From Bacteroidales bacterium (GTDB lineage Bacteria; Bacteroidota; Bacteroidia; Bacteroidales; UBA932), in the NCBI GenBank assembly GCA_017509755.1, contig JAFWOY010000028.1, positions 1 through 40,454 of the forward strand: 40,454 nt of DNA. Reading direction: 5' to 3'. Positions 16,534-24,437 of the stretch are shown here, in pieces. The notes below the pieces were generated by a model. That model was not told the DNA's origin. It did not search any database and was given only the letters and a program-made list of their open reading frames with translations. Position numbers and translations under genes: made by a program. The number at the start of each line of letters is the position of its first letter. Position 1 is the first letter of the stretch.

Positions 16534-17709
16534 TTAGATGCTGATAATCCCTGGCTTCTTCGAAAGGCCGAGGCCCGGCTTGTCTTCGAGGGTGATGCGG
16601 CCATCGACGAGTTTCATGCCGTCGAAGCAGTCGTTGCCCAGAAGGTAGTTGCCGTCGAGGTCGGCCCAGACGACCTTCGGGGAGATCTGGGCGGCGGCGG
16701 AGATGGCCACGGAGGTCTCGGTCATGCAGCCGACCATGAGTTTCATGTGGTTCTGCTCGGCCATGGTGATCATCTGGCGGGCTTCCCAGAGGCCGGTGCA
16801 TTTCATCAGCTTGATGTTGATGCCGTGGAAGGCGCCTTTCAGACGCGGGATGTCATAGATGCGCTGGCAGGATTCGTCGGCCATCACGGGCAGCGGGCTG
16901 CGCTCGGTGATCCAGGCCGTCTCGTCTAGCATAAGTTTGCTCATGGGCTGCTCGATCATTTCGACGCCGCGTTCGGCGAGCCAGTGGATCATGTCGAGCG
17001 CGTAGTATTTGTCTTTCCAGCCCTGGTTGGCATCGATCACGATAGGGCGGTTGTCGCGGGCGCGGATCAGGTTGATCATGCGCTTGTCTTCGGCCTCGGT
17101 CATGCCGAGTTTCACCTTGATGATCTTGTTCCAGGAGGCTTCCGTAATCTTCGTGTTGACCATCTCGTCGCTGGCATCGTACCCGATGGTGTAGCAGGTG
17201 TACGGTGTCTCTTTCGGGTTGAAGCCCCAGATCTTCCACCACGGCTGGCCGAAGATGTTGCCCACCAGGTCGTGCAGGGCGATGTCGATCGAAGCCTTCG
17301 CGGCGGTGTTGTTGGTCGTGATCTTGTCGACGGCCGCCATGATGTCCTCGATCTGGAACGGGTTGTCGAACTTCGGGAGGATGTTGTCCACCACTTTCTT
17401 GTAGAATTCGTGGCAGGAGGCCTGGGTTTCGCCCAGATAAGGGGGCATGGCCGCCTCGCCGTAGCCTTCATAGCCGTCCCAGGTCAGGCGGGTGATAACG
17501 ATCGGCGTGGTCGTACGCGACGAGCCGGAGATCGTGAACGTGAACTTCATGATGCCCTGGAAATCTTCCCACGCCAGTTCAAGTTTTTTGCTGCCCGCTT
17601 TCTTCTTGGCGGCACCCGCGCTGCGCGCGAAAAGCTGGGAAGGATGCCAAAGTGCGGCGCCGGCCGTCAGCAGGCCGGCCGTCTTGAGGAATGTTCTGCG
17701 ATCGCTCAT
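16534..17709 (-). CDS. Dipeptide epimerase (L-Ala-D/L-Glu epimerase type), Tat-exported
   Basis: A 391-aa enolase-superfamily enzyme. The catalytic set is complete: KVK with K198/K200, metal ligands D226 (VIDANQGW), E253 (MIEQP) and D278 (VMADES), and K300 (NIKLMK). The C-terminal WADLDG motif is of the type that holds the dipeptide amino group in L-Ala-D/L-Glu epimerases. It would convert L-Ala-D-Glu released from murein into L-Ala-L-Glu. The N-terminus has a twin-arginine signal (DRRTFLKTAGLLTAG, then an Ala-rich stretch), so it is probably exported folded, unlike cytosolic YkfB. It follows the YkfC-like peptidase gene, its natural supplier of substrate. The exact dipeptide preference cannot be read with certainty; other hydrophobic dipeptides are used by relatives. 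Confidence 0.88.
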   Translation of the reverse strand: MSDRRTFLKTAGLLTAGAALWHPSQLFARSAGAAKKKAGSKKLELAWEDFQGIMKFTFTISGSSRTTTPIVITRLTWDGYEGYGEAAMPPYLGETQASCHEFYKKVVDNILPKFDNPFQIEDIMAAVDKITTNNTAAKASIDIALHDLVGNIFGQPWWKIWGFNPKETPYTCYTIGYDASDEMVNTKITEASWNKIIKVKLGMTEAEDKRMINLIRARDNRPIVIDANQGWKDKYYALDMIHWLAERGVEMIEQPMSKLMLDETAWITERSPLPVMADESCQRIYDIPRLKGAFHGINIKLMKCTGLWEARQMITMAEQNHMKLMVGCMTETSVAISAAAQISPKVVWADLDGNYLLGNDCFDGMKLVDGRITLEDKPGLGLSKKPGIISI

Positions 17710-17735
17710 GGTAATATATGTTTAAATTTTATTCT

Positions 17736-17764
17736 TGAAATACCCGGTCAAGCCGGGCTGACGG
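17736..17764 (-). repeat. REP-like palindrome, copy 1
   Basis: Read on the minus strand: CCGTCAGCCCGGCTTGACCGGG followed by TATTTCA. The stem CCCGG/CCGGG encloses CTTGA. It matches the element at 22803-22832 in 24 of about 29 positions and has the same orientation relative to transcription. It fills the gap between two genes of an operon. Confidence 0.7.
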
Positions 17765-18802
17765 CTAAAAGTACACGCCGCTGTTGGCGATGGAAACCAC
17801 GCCTTTCCCGCAGTCCTGGTTGCCGATGATGCGGCAGGCGCGGATGGGTTTGCGGCTGTAATAATCCGGTTCGCCTTCGATGAGGCTGTTGATGCGCACC
17901 AGTTGCGAAGAGTGGATGATCTTGCCGTCGCCCAGATAGATGGCGACATGCGAGATACGCTCGGGCTTGTCTTCCGTGGCTTCGCGGCCGAAGAAGACGA
18001 GATCGGCCGGCTGGAGATTGCCGATGCCCTGCGATACGTCGATGGGCTCGCCGGTCTTATACTGCTGGGAAGCATTGCGCAGCAGCATATAGCCGTTGAG
18101 GAAATAGACACTCTTGGAGAAGCCGCTGCAGTCCACGCCCTTGATAGACGTGCCTGCCCAGAGATACGGTACGCCGAGGAAGGCCCTGGCCGTTTCCAGG
18201 ATGCGGGCGCGTGCCTTGTCAACCTGCATTTTCGGGGCGTCGGCCGGAATGACGGCTTCGCGGCTGTCCACCCATTTCCGGAGATCCGTCACGTCTGACG
18301 TGGGGATGAAGCAGACCGTACCGGCCGGCAGTTTCACTTGGGTATAGTTGCCGCGGGTGCCGACCACTTCCACGATGTCGCCCCAGACAGCGTCGCTCAC
18401 ATGGCCGGCGCCCGGTCGCGGGGCATCGAGGAAGAAAGAATAATAGCTGGTCACCACGACCCGTTTCGCCGCTTTCCAGGCATCCAGCCGGGCCTGGTCG
18501 ATGGGCTCGATGGCCATCTCGTTGACCCAGGCTTTATAACCGTCGGGAGTCTCGATATTGACCCAGTAGTCATTGTCATGGTAGTGGACTTTGACGGGGG
18601 TTCCCATCAATGCCTGGGTACCGAGTTCGGCGGCATAGTCGGGCTTTTCTCGCATATTGATGACGGAGAGGGAAGCGAAGGCGAGGCCGTTTTCATCTTC
18701 CCGTTCCTGCGGGGGCGGTGTTGTTTCCGGAGCTTTCTTTTCAGGGGCTGTGCAAGCGAAGGCCAGCAGGGCGCAGAGGGCGCAGATCAGCGAACGTTTC
18801 AT
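17765..18802 (-). CDS. NlpC/P60 murein peptidase lipoprotein with SH3b domains (YkfC-like)
   Basis: A 345-aa lipoprotein (lipobox LLAFAC, Cys 17). After a Pro/Glu-rich spacer come two SH3b-like domains (about 38-100 and 112-178) and a C-terminal NlpC/P60 domain (about 205-335) with Cys225 in VDCSGFSKS, His285 in ISHVAIYLG and His297 in IIHSS; the 12-residue distance between the two His equals that in YkfC enzymes. Family knowledge: YkfC-type peptidases cut gamma-D-Glu-diamino acid bonds in murein peptides that have a free N-terminal L-Ala and release L-Ala-D-Glu. The next gene encodes the matching epimerase. The ATG at 18802 is chosen because it gives the lipoprotein signal; the frame extends 20 codons upstream into the promoter. 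Confidence 0.9.
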   Translation of the reverse strand: MKRSLICALCALLAFACTAPEKKAPETTPPPQEREDENGLAFASLSVINMREKPDYAAELGTQALMGTPVKVHYHDNDYWVNIETPDGYKAWVNEMAIEPIDQARLDAWKAAKRVVVTSYYSFFLDAPRPGAGHVSDAVWGDIVEVVGTRGNYTQVKLPAGTVCFIPTSDVTDLRKWVDSREAVIPADAPKMQVDKARARILETARAFLGVPYLWAGTSIKGVDCSGFSKSVYFLNGYMLLRNASQQYKTGEPIDVSQGIGNLQPADLVFFGREATEDKPERISHVAIYLGDGKIIHSSQLVRINSLIEGEPDYYSRKPIRACRIIGNQDCGKGVVSIANSGVYF

Positions 18803-18826
18803 CGTTTTTTGAGCTTTTATCTGCAA

Positions 18827-18834
18827 CAAATGTA
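18827..18834 (-). promoter_or_regulatory. -7 box of the murein peptide operon
   Basis: TACATTTG on the minus strand, 24 bp before the ATG at 18802. No TTG at standard spacing was found. It should drive the four genes down to 13808. Confidence 0.6.
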
Positions 18835-18941
18835 AGAAAAAAGACGCGAATTTTCGCCACAAATCGGGTCAATTCGCCCCTAAAACCGCTGTTTTCGCCA
18901 CAATGGGGTTCGGAAGCGGCATCAAAAGCAAAAGGGATGGC

Positions 18942-18949
18942 TACCTTTG
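18942..18949 (+). promoter_or_regulatory. -7 box of acpP
   Basis: TACCTTTG, exact TAnnTTTG match, 28 bp before the acpP ATG. Confidence 0.65.
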
Positions 18950-18977
18950 CGGCGATAATAATTAAAATCTGAAAAAA

Positions 18978-19220
18978 ATGGAAAAAACTGTTATCGAAGA
19001 GAAAGTCATCAACATCATCTCCAACAAGCTCGGTCTCCCGAAAGAAGAGGTCACGCCGGCCGCCAATTTCACGATGGACCTCGGCGCTGATTCCCTCGAC
19101 ACTGTCGAGCTGATCATGGACTTCGAGAAGGAATTCAATCTGAAGATTTCCGACGAGGACGCAATGAACATCAAGAGCGTCGGCGACGCCATCGATTATA
19201 TCGCCGCGCGCGTCCAGTAA
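18978..19220 (+). CDS. Acyl carrier protein
   Basis: An 80-aa, strongly acidic four-helix protein that carries growing acyl chains on a 4'-phosphopantetheine arm. The attachment serine lies in LGADSLDTVEL (about residue 38), followed by FEKEFNLKISDEDA and a closing helix VGDAIDYIAARV. Size and the DSL motif are those of a standard fatty-acid ACP. It has its own promoter, is followed by a convergent regulator gene, and lies 0.9 kb before the fabH-to-acyl-CoA-dehydrogenase run, which makes it the likely carrier for that pathway. Since the main acpP of Bacteroidales usually sits next to fabF and rnc, this may be a dedicated second ACP; that cannot be decided from the window. Confidence 0.92.
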   Translation: MEKTVIEEKVINIISNKLGLPKEEVTPAANFTMDLGADSLDTVELIMDFEKEFNLKISDEDAMNIKSVGDAIDYIAARVQ

Positions 19221-19253
19221 GCTGTTGATATTTCCCTTCCGCCGGATAGAGAA

Positions 19254-20099
19254 CTACGAGGCGATCCGGCCCAGATGTTCCGCGATCGTCTTGTAGTAAC
19301 TCTTGGAAACCGGAATTTTCTTCGCATCCGGATGGGAGAGCACCAGAAATACCCGGGCTCCTTCCCGCTTGAAGAGCGTCACTTTTTCCACGTTCACGAT
19401 ATATGAACGGTGGCACCGGACCAGCGAAGTCCCTTCCAGTTGCTTCTCCAGCCGGGTCGTACGGCAGCGCATCAGATAATTGAGCAGTTTGCCGCCGAGT
19501 TCATACCGGATTTCTACATAATTGTCCTGTGAGGCGATGTAGAAAATGTTGTCAGCTGAAACCGAGAGACGCAGGATGCCGTTGTAGTCATAAAAAGGAA
19601 TGACATTCGCGACACTGGCGGGTTTTTCCGATTCCTGATTGAGTTTCAGTGCATTGATCTCTTCCGATTTGGAACGGTTGCTGGCAATCAGCGTAAAGAT
19701 CGCGTAAGGAATGGCGAGAATCATCGCCACGCAGAATGACGTGCGGAGCAGCAGCCCGGCCGTAAGGGGGATATCCGGCTCAATATAAAGCGTCGTAAAC
19801 AGGAGATAGGCTGCGGCGATCAGCACAAATTCGCCAAAAATCCACAACAGATAGCGTCCCGCATGCAGGGTGCGCCGAATCTGGTAAAGTTGCATCAAAG
19901 CTCTGCTGATGAGCAGAATAGCGATGCTTACAAGATAGAAGAAAAGCGTTGGCGCCAGTGTCTCGTCGGGCTTGAAACCGAGCCAGGCTGTCTCGGAAAA
20001 GGGGTGGTAGATGAGAAGGAACAAGAGGGAGAAAACCGCCACAAAAGCGACGGATCCCCAAAGAAAGTTCTTCTGTAATAGATATTTAGGTGTATTCAA
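19254..20099 (-). CDS. Membrane-bound LytTR-family regulator
   Basis: A 281-aa protein with four predicted membrane helices in the first ~160 residues (for example FLWGSVAFVAVFSLLFLLIY, LFFYLVSIAILLISRAL, YLLWIFGEFVLIAAAYLLF and the MILAIPYAIFTLIA segment) and a C-terminal LytTR DNA-binding domain (about 185-281: DNIFYIASQDNYVEI, then CRTTRLEKQL, LVRCHRSYIVNVEKV). Proteins of this build act without a receiver domain and are thought to respond to membrane events. There is no ATG in the region; TTG at 20099 is the best start because the promoter box TATTTTTG lies 18 bp upstream. The gene diverges from fabH with only 34 bp between them and so is a good candidate to control the acyl-ACP operon. 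Confidence 0.82.
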   Translation of the reverse strand: MNTPKYLLQKNFLWGSVAFVAVFSLLFLLIYHPFSETAWLGFKPDETLAPTLFFYLVSIAILLISRALMQLYQIRRTLHAGRYLLWIFGEFVLIAAAYLLFTTLYIEPDIPLTAGLLLRTSFCVAMILAIPYAIFTLIASNRSKSEEINALKLNQESEKPASVANVIPFYDYNGILRLSVSADNIFYIASQDNYVEIRYELGGKLLNYLMRCRTTRLEKQLEGTSLVRCHRSYIVNVEKVTLFKREGARVFLVLSHPDAKKIPVSKSYYKTIAEHLGRIAS

Positions 20100-20108
20100 T
20101 GCGTAGTT

Positions 20109-20124
20109 GATTTTTGCAAAAATA
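20109..20124. promoter_or_regulatory. Overlapping divergent -7 boxes in a 14-bp palindrome
   Basis: ATTTTTGCAAAAAT (20110-20123) is a perfect palindrome. On the minus strand it forms TATTTTTG (20124-20117), a full -7 box for the LytTR gene; on the plus strand it forms GATTTTTG (20109-20116), one mismatch from a -7 box for fabH. The two promoters would share the same bases, so their use should be mutually exclusive. Confidence 0.5.
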
Positions 20125-20133
20125 CTAAATTTT

Positions 20134-21096
20134 ATGAAAATAATTGGAACAGGCAGTGCGCTTCCCAAAGAAATCGTGACCAACGATATGCTGGCAGGAT
20201 TCCTGGATACAAGTGATGCGTGGATTACCACCCGCACCGGTATCCGGACCCGTCATCTTCAAAGTCACGAGACTTTGCGCGACCTGGCGCTCAGTGCAGC
20301 CCAGGCCGCTCTTGTTTCTTCAGGGGTGCAGGCCGAAGATATAGATTATTTGATTTGTTCGAATGTGGCCAACAGCTATGTTTCGCCTTCCCTTGGCAGT
20401 ATCCTGCTCGGTCCGCTGGGCTGCTGCTGCCCTACGTTCGACTTGAACGGTGCGTGCGCCGGTCTGGTGTATTCGCTGGATATTGCCGACTCTTTCCTCA
20501 AGACCGGAAAGGCCCGGAAGATCCTGATCGTGGCTGCTGAGGAACCGTCGCGGTTCTGCAACTGGCACGAGCGGGAGACGTCGGTGCTCTTCGGTGACGG
20601 CGCTTCGGCACTTGTCGTCACTGAGGGCGAGAGTTTTGTGGATTTCCGCCTGACGGGCGACACCCATACCGACATCCTCTACTACAAGCGTTCGATGGAG
20701 GCCACTCCTTACGACCGGGTGGAAGAAAAGACGACGCCGCTGGTGATGAACGGCCGCGAGGTGTTCCGGCTGGCTGTGAACTCCTGCATCGAAGATATCG
20801 ATACCTTGCTCGAGAGAAATGGCAAAACGCCGGACGACATCGAACTTTTTCTGGTGCATCAGGCCAACCTTCGGATCATCGACTGCATCCGCGAACACCT
20901 GGAGCAGCCGAAAGAAAAATTCCCGACCAACCTGCAGAACTATGGCAACACGTCGTCGGCGAGCATCGGCATCCTGATTGACGAGATGTCCCGTGCCGGT
21001 GAGCTGAAAGATGGCGCTACGCTGGTACTCAGCGCTTTCGGTGGCGGTTTCGTGACGGGGGCCGCGCTCCTGAAATGGTCGCAGATCAATTATTAA
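20134..21096 (+). CDS. 3-oxoacyl-ACP synthase III-type ketosynthase
   Basis: A 320-aa KAS III that primes chain synthesis by condensing an acyl-CoA with malonyl-ACP. The catalytic triad is intact: Cys108 in DLNGACAGLVY, His242 in LVHQANLRIID and Asn272 in NYGNTSSASIG. The DTSDAWITTRTGIRTRH opening and GDGASALVV are further family marks. The ATG at 20134 is used; an upstream in-frame start at 20107 would overlap the divergent promoter. It is the first gene of a tightly packed operon running to 27252. The primer preference (acetyl, branched or other) cannot be told from sequence. Since it sits beside an ETF/acyl-CoA dehydrogenase set rather than plsX/fabD, it may serve a specialised acyl chain. 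Confidence 0.9.
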   Translation: MKIIGTGSALPKEIVTNDMLAGFLDTSDAWITTRTGIRTRHLQSHETLRDLALSAAQAALVSSGVQAEDIDYLICSNVANSYVSPSLGSILLGPLGCCCPTFDLNGACAGLVYSLDIADSFLKTGKARKILIVAAEEPSRFCNWHERETSVLFGDGASALVVTEGESFVDFRLTGDTHTDILYYKRSMEATPYDRVEEKTTPLVMNGREVFRLAVNSCIEDIDTLLERNGKTPDDIELFLVHQANLRIIDCIREHLEQPKEKFPTNLQNYGNTSSASIGILIDEMSRAGELKDGATLVLSAFGGGFVTGAALLKWSQINY

Positions 21097-21120
21097 CCCA
21101 GATAATACATGCTACGAAAT

Positions 21121-22359
21121 ATGAAAAGAGTCGTTATTACCGGACTGGGCTGCATCTCGCCGCTGGGCAACAGTGTCGATGCGATGTGGTCCGGCCTGCT
21201 GGACGGCCATTGTGCGATTGACTTCATCCAGTCGATCGATACGGCCGACCTGCCTGTGAAAGTCGGGGCTGAGGTCAAGGATTTCCGGCCGGAAGATTAC
21301 GGTCTCGACCGGGCGATGATCCGCCACAACGACCGTTATGCACTCTATGCCTTGGCTGCGGCTACGCAGGCCATGCGCGACAGTGGACTCGAGGTCGGCA
21401 AGGACGTGGATTCCAGCCGCCTGGGCTGTGCCATCGGCTCGGGTGTCGGCGGCATCCAGACATTCTGCCGTGAACATTCCTCCCTGCTGGCGGAAGGCGC
21501 CCGCGGCGTTTCTCCGCTTTTCATTCCGGAGATGATTGCCAACATCGCTTCGGGCAATGTGGCCATCCTTTTCCACGCCGAAGGCCCCAACCTTCCCGTG
21601 GTGACGGCCTGTGCGACCGGAACGCACTCCATTGGAGAGGCGTACCGGATGATCCGCGAAGGCCGTGCCGACGCGATGATCACCGGTGGCACCGAAGCTG
21701 CGCTCTGTCCGATCGCCATCGCCGGTTTTGCCAACAGCAAGGCCCTAACGACCAGCGAGGACCCGAATGCCGCTTCGCTTCCGTTTGACAGCCGCCGCAA
21801 AGGCTTTGTCATCGGCGAGGGCTCCGGCATCATGATTCTGGAAGACTATGAAATCGCCCGCCGTCGTGGCGCCCACATCTACGCAGAAGTGTGCGGCTAC
21901 GGCAACAGCTGCGATGCCTACCACTATACGGCTCCCCGTGCCGATGCCAAGAGTGCTACCAATTGCATCAAGTGGGCTTTGGAAGAGGCTGGCTACAAAG
22001 AAGGCGAGAAACTGTATATCAATGCCCACGGCACGGGCACGCCACTCAATGACAAAGCGGAAACCTTGGCCATCAAGCAGGCGCTGGGCGAGACGGCAGC
22101 CCGCCAGGCTGTCATCAGCAGCACCAAGTCCATGATGGGCCATATGCTGGGCGCTACGGGCGCCGTGGAGCTGGTCATCTGCGCCAAGACGCTCCAGGAC
22201 GGCAAAGTCGCCCCGACCATCCATCTGGATTCCCCCGATCCGGATTGCGACCTCGACTATACGCCGCATACGGCGCGCGATTTCGCAGCCGGCCTGACCA
22301 TCAGCAATTCCTTCGGCTTCGGCGGGCAGAATGCCTGCGTGGCCCTTCGCAAGATATAA
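21121..22359 (+). CDS. 3-oxoacyl-ACP synthase II-type ketosynthase
   Basis: A 412-aa KAS I/II elongating condensing enzyme that adds malonyl-ACP units. Active-site residues: Cys164 in VTACATGTHS, His303 in NAHGTGTPLND and His341 in KSMMGHMLGATGA, plus the conserved Lys just before the second His. Closing SFGFGGQNACVAL is typical. The ATG at 21121 is chosen over the one at 21109 because it gives the standard MKRVVITGLG start. It lies 24 bp behind the KAS III gene and 7 bp before the dehydratase gene. The intact Cys excludes a decarboxylating chain-length-factor role. Confidence 0.92.
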   Translation: MKRVVITGLGCISPLGNSVDAMWSGLLDGHCAIDFIQSIDTADLPVKVGAEVKDFRPEDYGLDRAMIRHNDRYALYALAAATQAMRDSGLEVGKDVDSSRLGCAIGSGVGGIQTFCREHSSLLAEGARGVSPLFIPEMIANIASGNVAILFHAEGPNLPVVTACATGTHSIGEAYRMIREGRADAMITGGTEAALCPIAIAGFANSKALTTSEDPNAASLPFDSRRKGFVIGEGSGIMILEDYEIARRRGAHIYAEVCGYGNSCDAYHYTAPRADAKSATNCIKWALEEAGYKEGEKLYINAHGTGTPLNDKAETLAIKQALGETAARQAVISSTKSMMGHMLGATGAVELVICAKTLQDGKVAPTIHLDSPDPDCDLDYTPHTARDFAAGLTISNSFGFGGQNACVALRKI

Positions 22360-22366
22360 AAATACT

Positions 22367-22798
22367 ATGGATAGAAGTTTGACTAGAGAAGAACTCAAGA
22401 ACTACCTGCCGCACCGCGAGCCCATGCTGCTCGTCGATGATGTGGCGCTGGAAGGTGAAATCTGCACCGGCCACTACAAAGTGCGCGGTGACGAATTTTT
22501 CCTGCAGGGACATTTCCCGGGCTATCCTGTCGTGCCCGGTGTGGTCCTGTGCGAAATCATGGGACAGTGCACCTGCGCCCTGCTGCTGGACGTGCTGCCC
22601 GGACGCCTGACTTTCTATGCCGGGCTTGACAACGTGCGTTTCAAGAACCAGGTGCGTCCCGGCGACCTGATCACCGTGACTTCTCACATCACGAACCAGC
22701 GCGGCTTGACCTTCTTCATCGATGCGGAAGCCCGGGTGGAAGGAAAACTCTGCGCCAAGGGCAGCCTGATCTTCATGCTTGCAGACAAACCCGAATAG
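22367..22798 (+). CDS. 3-hydroxyacyl-ACP dehydratase, FabZ-like hotdog protein
   Basis: A 143-aa single hotdog protein that would remove water from 3-hydroxyacyl-ACP to give the trans-2-enoyl intermediate. The LPHREPMLLVDD start, His49 in QGHFPGYPVVPG and Glu63 in VLCEIMGQC correspond to the catalytic His/Glu pair of FabZ. The family length (about 140-150) fits. It lies between the KAS II gene and the ketoreductase gene, so a full condense-reduce-dehydrate cycle is encoded here. The ATG at 22367 starts 7 bp after the previous stop. Confidence 0.88.
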   Translation: MDRSLTREELKNYLPHREPMLLVDDVALEGEICTGHYKVRGDEFFLQGHFPGYPVVPGVVLCEIMGQCTCALLLDVLPGRLTFYAGLDNVRFKNQVRPGDLITVTSHITNQRGLTFFIDAEARVEGKLCAKGSLIFMLADKPE

Positions 22799-22802
22799 TT
22801 CT

Positions 22803-22832
22803 CCGTCATTCCCGGCTTGTCCGGGAATCTGA
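22803..22832 (+). repeat. REP-like palindrome, copy 2
   Basis: CCGTCATTCCCGGCTTGTCC and onward GGGAATCT; stem ATTCCCGG/CCGGGAAT around CTTGT. It is the second copy of the element at 17736-17764 and again lies in an operon gap (dehydratase to ketoreductase) in the direction of transcription. Confidence 0.7.
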
Positions 22833-22844
22833 AACACGTCAGTT

Positions 22845-23594
22845 ATGAAACTTTTGGAAAACAAAACCGCCCTCATCACCGGCGCTTCGCGCGGGATCGG
22901 GCGCAGTCATGCCCTCCTCTTTGCGGAAGAGGGTGCGAATATCATTTTTACGGACCTCAAACAGAACGAGCAGAGCGACGCGCTGGTGGCCAAGCTCCGC
23001 GCCAAGGGCGTGCGGGCAGACTTCGTGGCTTCGAATGCTTCTGATTTTGCGCAGGCGCAGGAAGTGGCTGCCTGGGTGACCGAAAACTATGGCCGCCTCG
23101 ACATCCTGGTCAACAATGCCGGCATCACCCGCGATCAGCTGATTCTCCGCATGAGCGTGGAGGACTGGAATCTGGTGATGGATGTCAATCTCCGTTCAGT
23201 GTTCAACTATACGAAAGCCTTTGCGCCGATGATGATGAAGCAGCGCAGCGGCTCGATCATCAACATCAGTTCCATCGTAGGCCTGAACGGCAACGCCGGA
23301 CAGTGCAACTACGCCGCCTCGAAGGCCGGCATCATCGGATTCACGCGTTCCATCGCCAAGGAGCTCGGCTCGCGCGGCATCCGATGCAACGCCGTGGCGC
23401 CGGGTTTCATTGAAACGCCGATGACGCAGCAGCTTCCTGAGGATGTGCGCAAGGACTGGATGAAACAGATTCCGCTCCGCCGCGGCGGCCTCGACACCGA
23501 CGTGGCGCATGTCTCCCTGTTCCTGGCCAGCGATCTGGCCGGCTACGTGACCGGTCAGGTCATCAGCTGCGACGGCGGTCTGGCTATCAATTAA
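22845..23594 (+). CDS. fabG: 3-oxoacyl-ACP reductase (short-chain dehydrogenase)
   Basis: A 249-aa SDR that reduces 3-oxoacyl-ACP with NADPH. The cofactor loop TGASRGIG (about 14-21), LVNNAGI, the catalytic Ser in NISSIVG, YAASKAG (Tyr and Lys) and the closing GQVISCDGG are as in FabG. Length is normal. It is the fourth gene of the acyl-ACP run; a REP-like palindrome separates it from the dehydratase gene and etfB follows after 21 bp. Which keto-substrate it prefers cannot be told, but the context supports acyl-ACP. Confidence 0.9.
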   Translation: MKLLENKTALITGASRGIGRSHALLFAEEGANIIFTDLKQNEQSDALVAKLRAKGVRADFVASNASDFAQAQEVAAWVTENYGRLDILVNNAGITRDQLILRMSVEDWNLVMDVNLRSVFNYTKAFAPMMMKQRSGSIINISSIVGLNGNAGQCNYAASKAGIIGFTRSIAKELGSRGIRCNAVAPGFIETPMTQQLPEDVRKDWMKQIPLRRGGLDTDVAHVSLFLASDLAGYVTGQVISCDGGLAIN

Positions 23595-23615
23595 AGGTTG
23601 TCAAATCAGTAGTAT

Positions 23616-24416
23616 ATGTCATATAGAATTGTAGTTTTGGCCAAGCAGGTTCCCGACACGCACAATGTCGGGGCCGATGCCATGAATGCAGACGGCACCG
23701 TGAATCGGGCCGCCTTGCCGACAGTCTTCAATCCGGAAGATTTAAAGGCCCTGGAGATGGCGCTCCAGGTGAAAGATCAGGTGCCGGGTTCTACGGTTAC
23801 CGTGGTGACGATGGGACCGCCGCGGGCGGCTGAGATCATCAAGGATGCCCGCAATCGTGGTGCGGATGACGGTTTCGTGCTGAGCGATGCGCGTTTTGCC
23901 GGTGCCGATACGCTGGCGACTTCGTATGCGCTTTCCCAGGCCATCCGCCAACTCGGTCCTGTGGACCTGATTTTCGGCGGCCGGCAGGCCATCGACGGTG
24001 ATACCGCGCAGGTGGGTCCGCAGGTGGCTGAGAAACTGGATATTCCGCAAGTGACCTATGCGGAGGAACTGGTTGCCATCGATGCCAAGACCATTACCAT
24101 CCGCCGTCGGTTGGAGCGGGGTACGGAGTGTGTGAAGGCGACCATGCCGGTGCTCGTGACGGTTACGTCTGCGGCAGATGATTGCCGTTTTCCCAATGCC
24201 CACCGGATGATCCGGCTGGCCAAGGATGAGGTCCGGATGATCAATGCCGACAGCATTGATGCGGACATGGACCGGCTGGGCCTGAAGGGCTCGCCGACCA
24301 AAGTCAAACAGATTGAGAATGTGGTGCTGGCGCACAAGGAGTCTGTCGTACTCGAGCCGACGGAAGCGGCCTTGAACGAACTTACGGCTTCGCTCATCAA
24401 GGAGCACATCCTGTAG
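23616..24416 (+). CDS. etfB: Electron transfer flavoprotein, beta subunit
   Basis: A 266-aa EtfB that, with EtfA, passes electrons between acyl-CoA dehydrogenases and other carriers. Family marks: VLAKQVPDT at the N-terminus, NPEDLKALEMAL, VVTMGPPRAAEII, and GGRQAIDGDTAQVGPQVAEKL, the loop that sits near the nucleotide site. The C-terminal arm (about 235-266) that reaches to the partner subunit is present. It lies directly behind fabG and 21 bp before etfA. Whether this ETF is of the bifurcating type (two FADs, NADH-linked) needs structure-guided comparison; the DGDT-x-QVGP motif fits both, with a lean to the bacterial NADH-linked group (inference). Confidence 0.92.
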   Translation: MSYRIVVLAKQVPDTHNVGADAMNADGTVNRAALPTVFNPEDLKALEMALQVKDQVPGSTVTVVTMGPPRAAEIIKDARNRGADDGFVLSDARFAGADTLATSYALSQAIRQLGPVDLIFGGRQAIDGDTAQVGPQVAEKLDIPQVTYAEELVAIDAKTITIRRRLERGTECVKATMPVLVTVTSAADDCRFPNAHRMIRLAKDEVRMINADSIDADMDRLGLKGSPTKVKQIENVVLAHKESVVLEPTEAALNELTASLIKEHIL

Positions 24417-24437
24417 TACCTGAAAAACCTTGAATCG

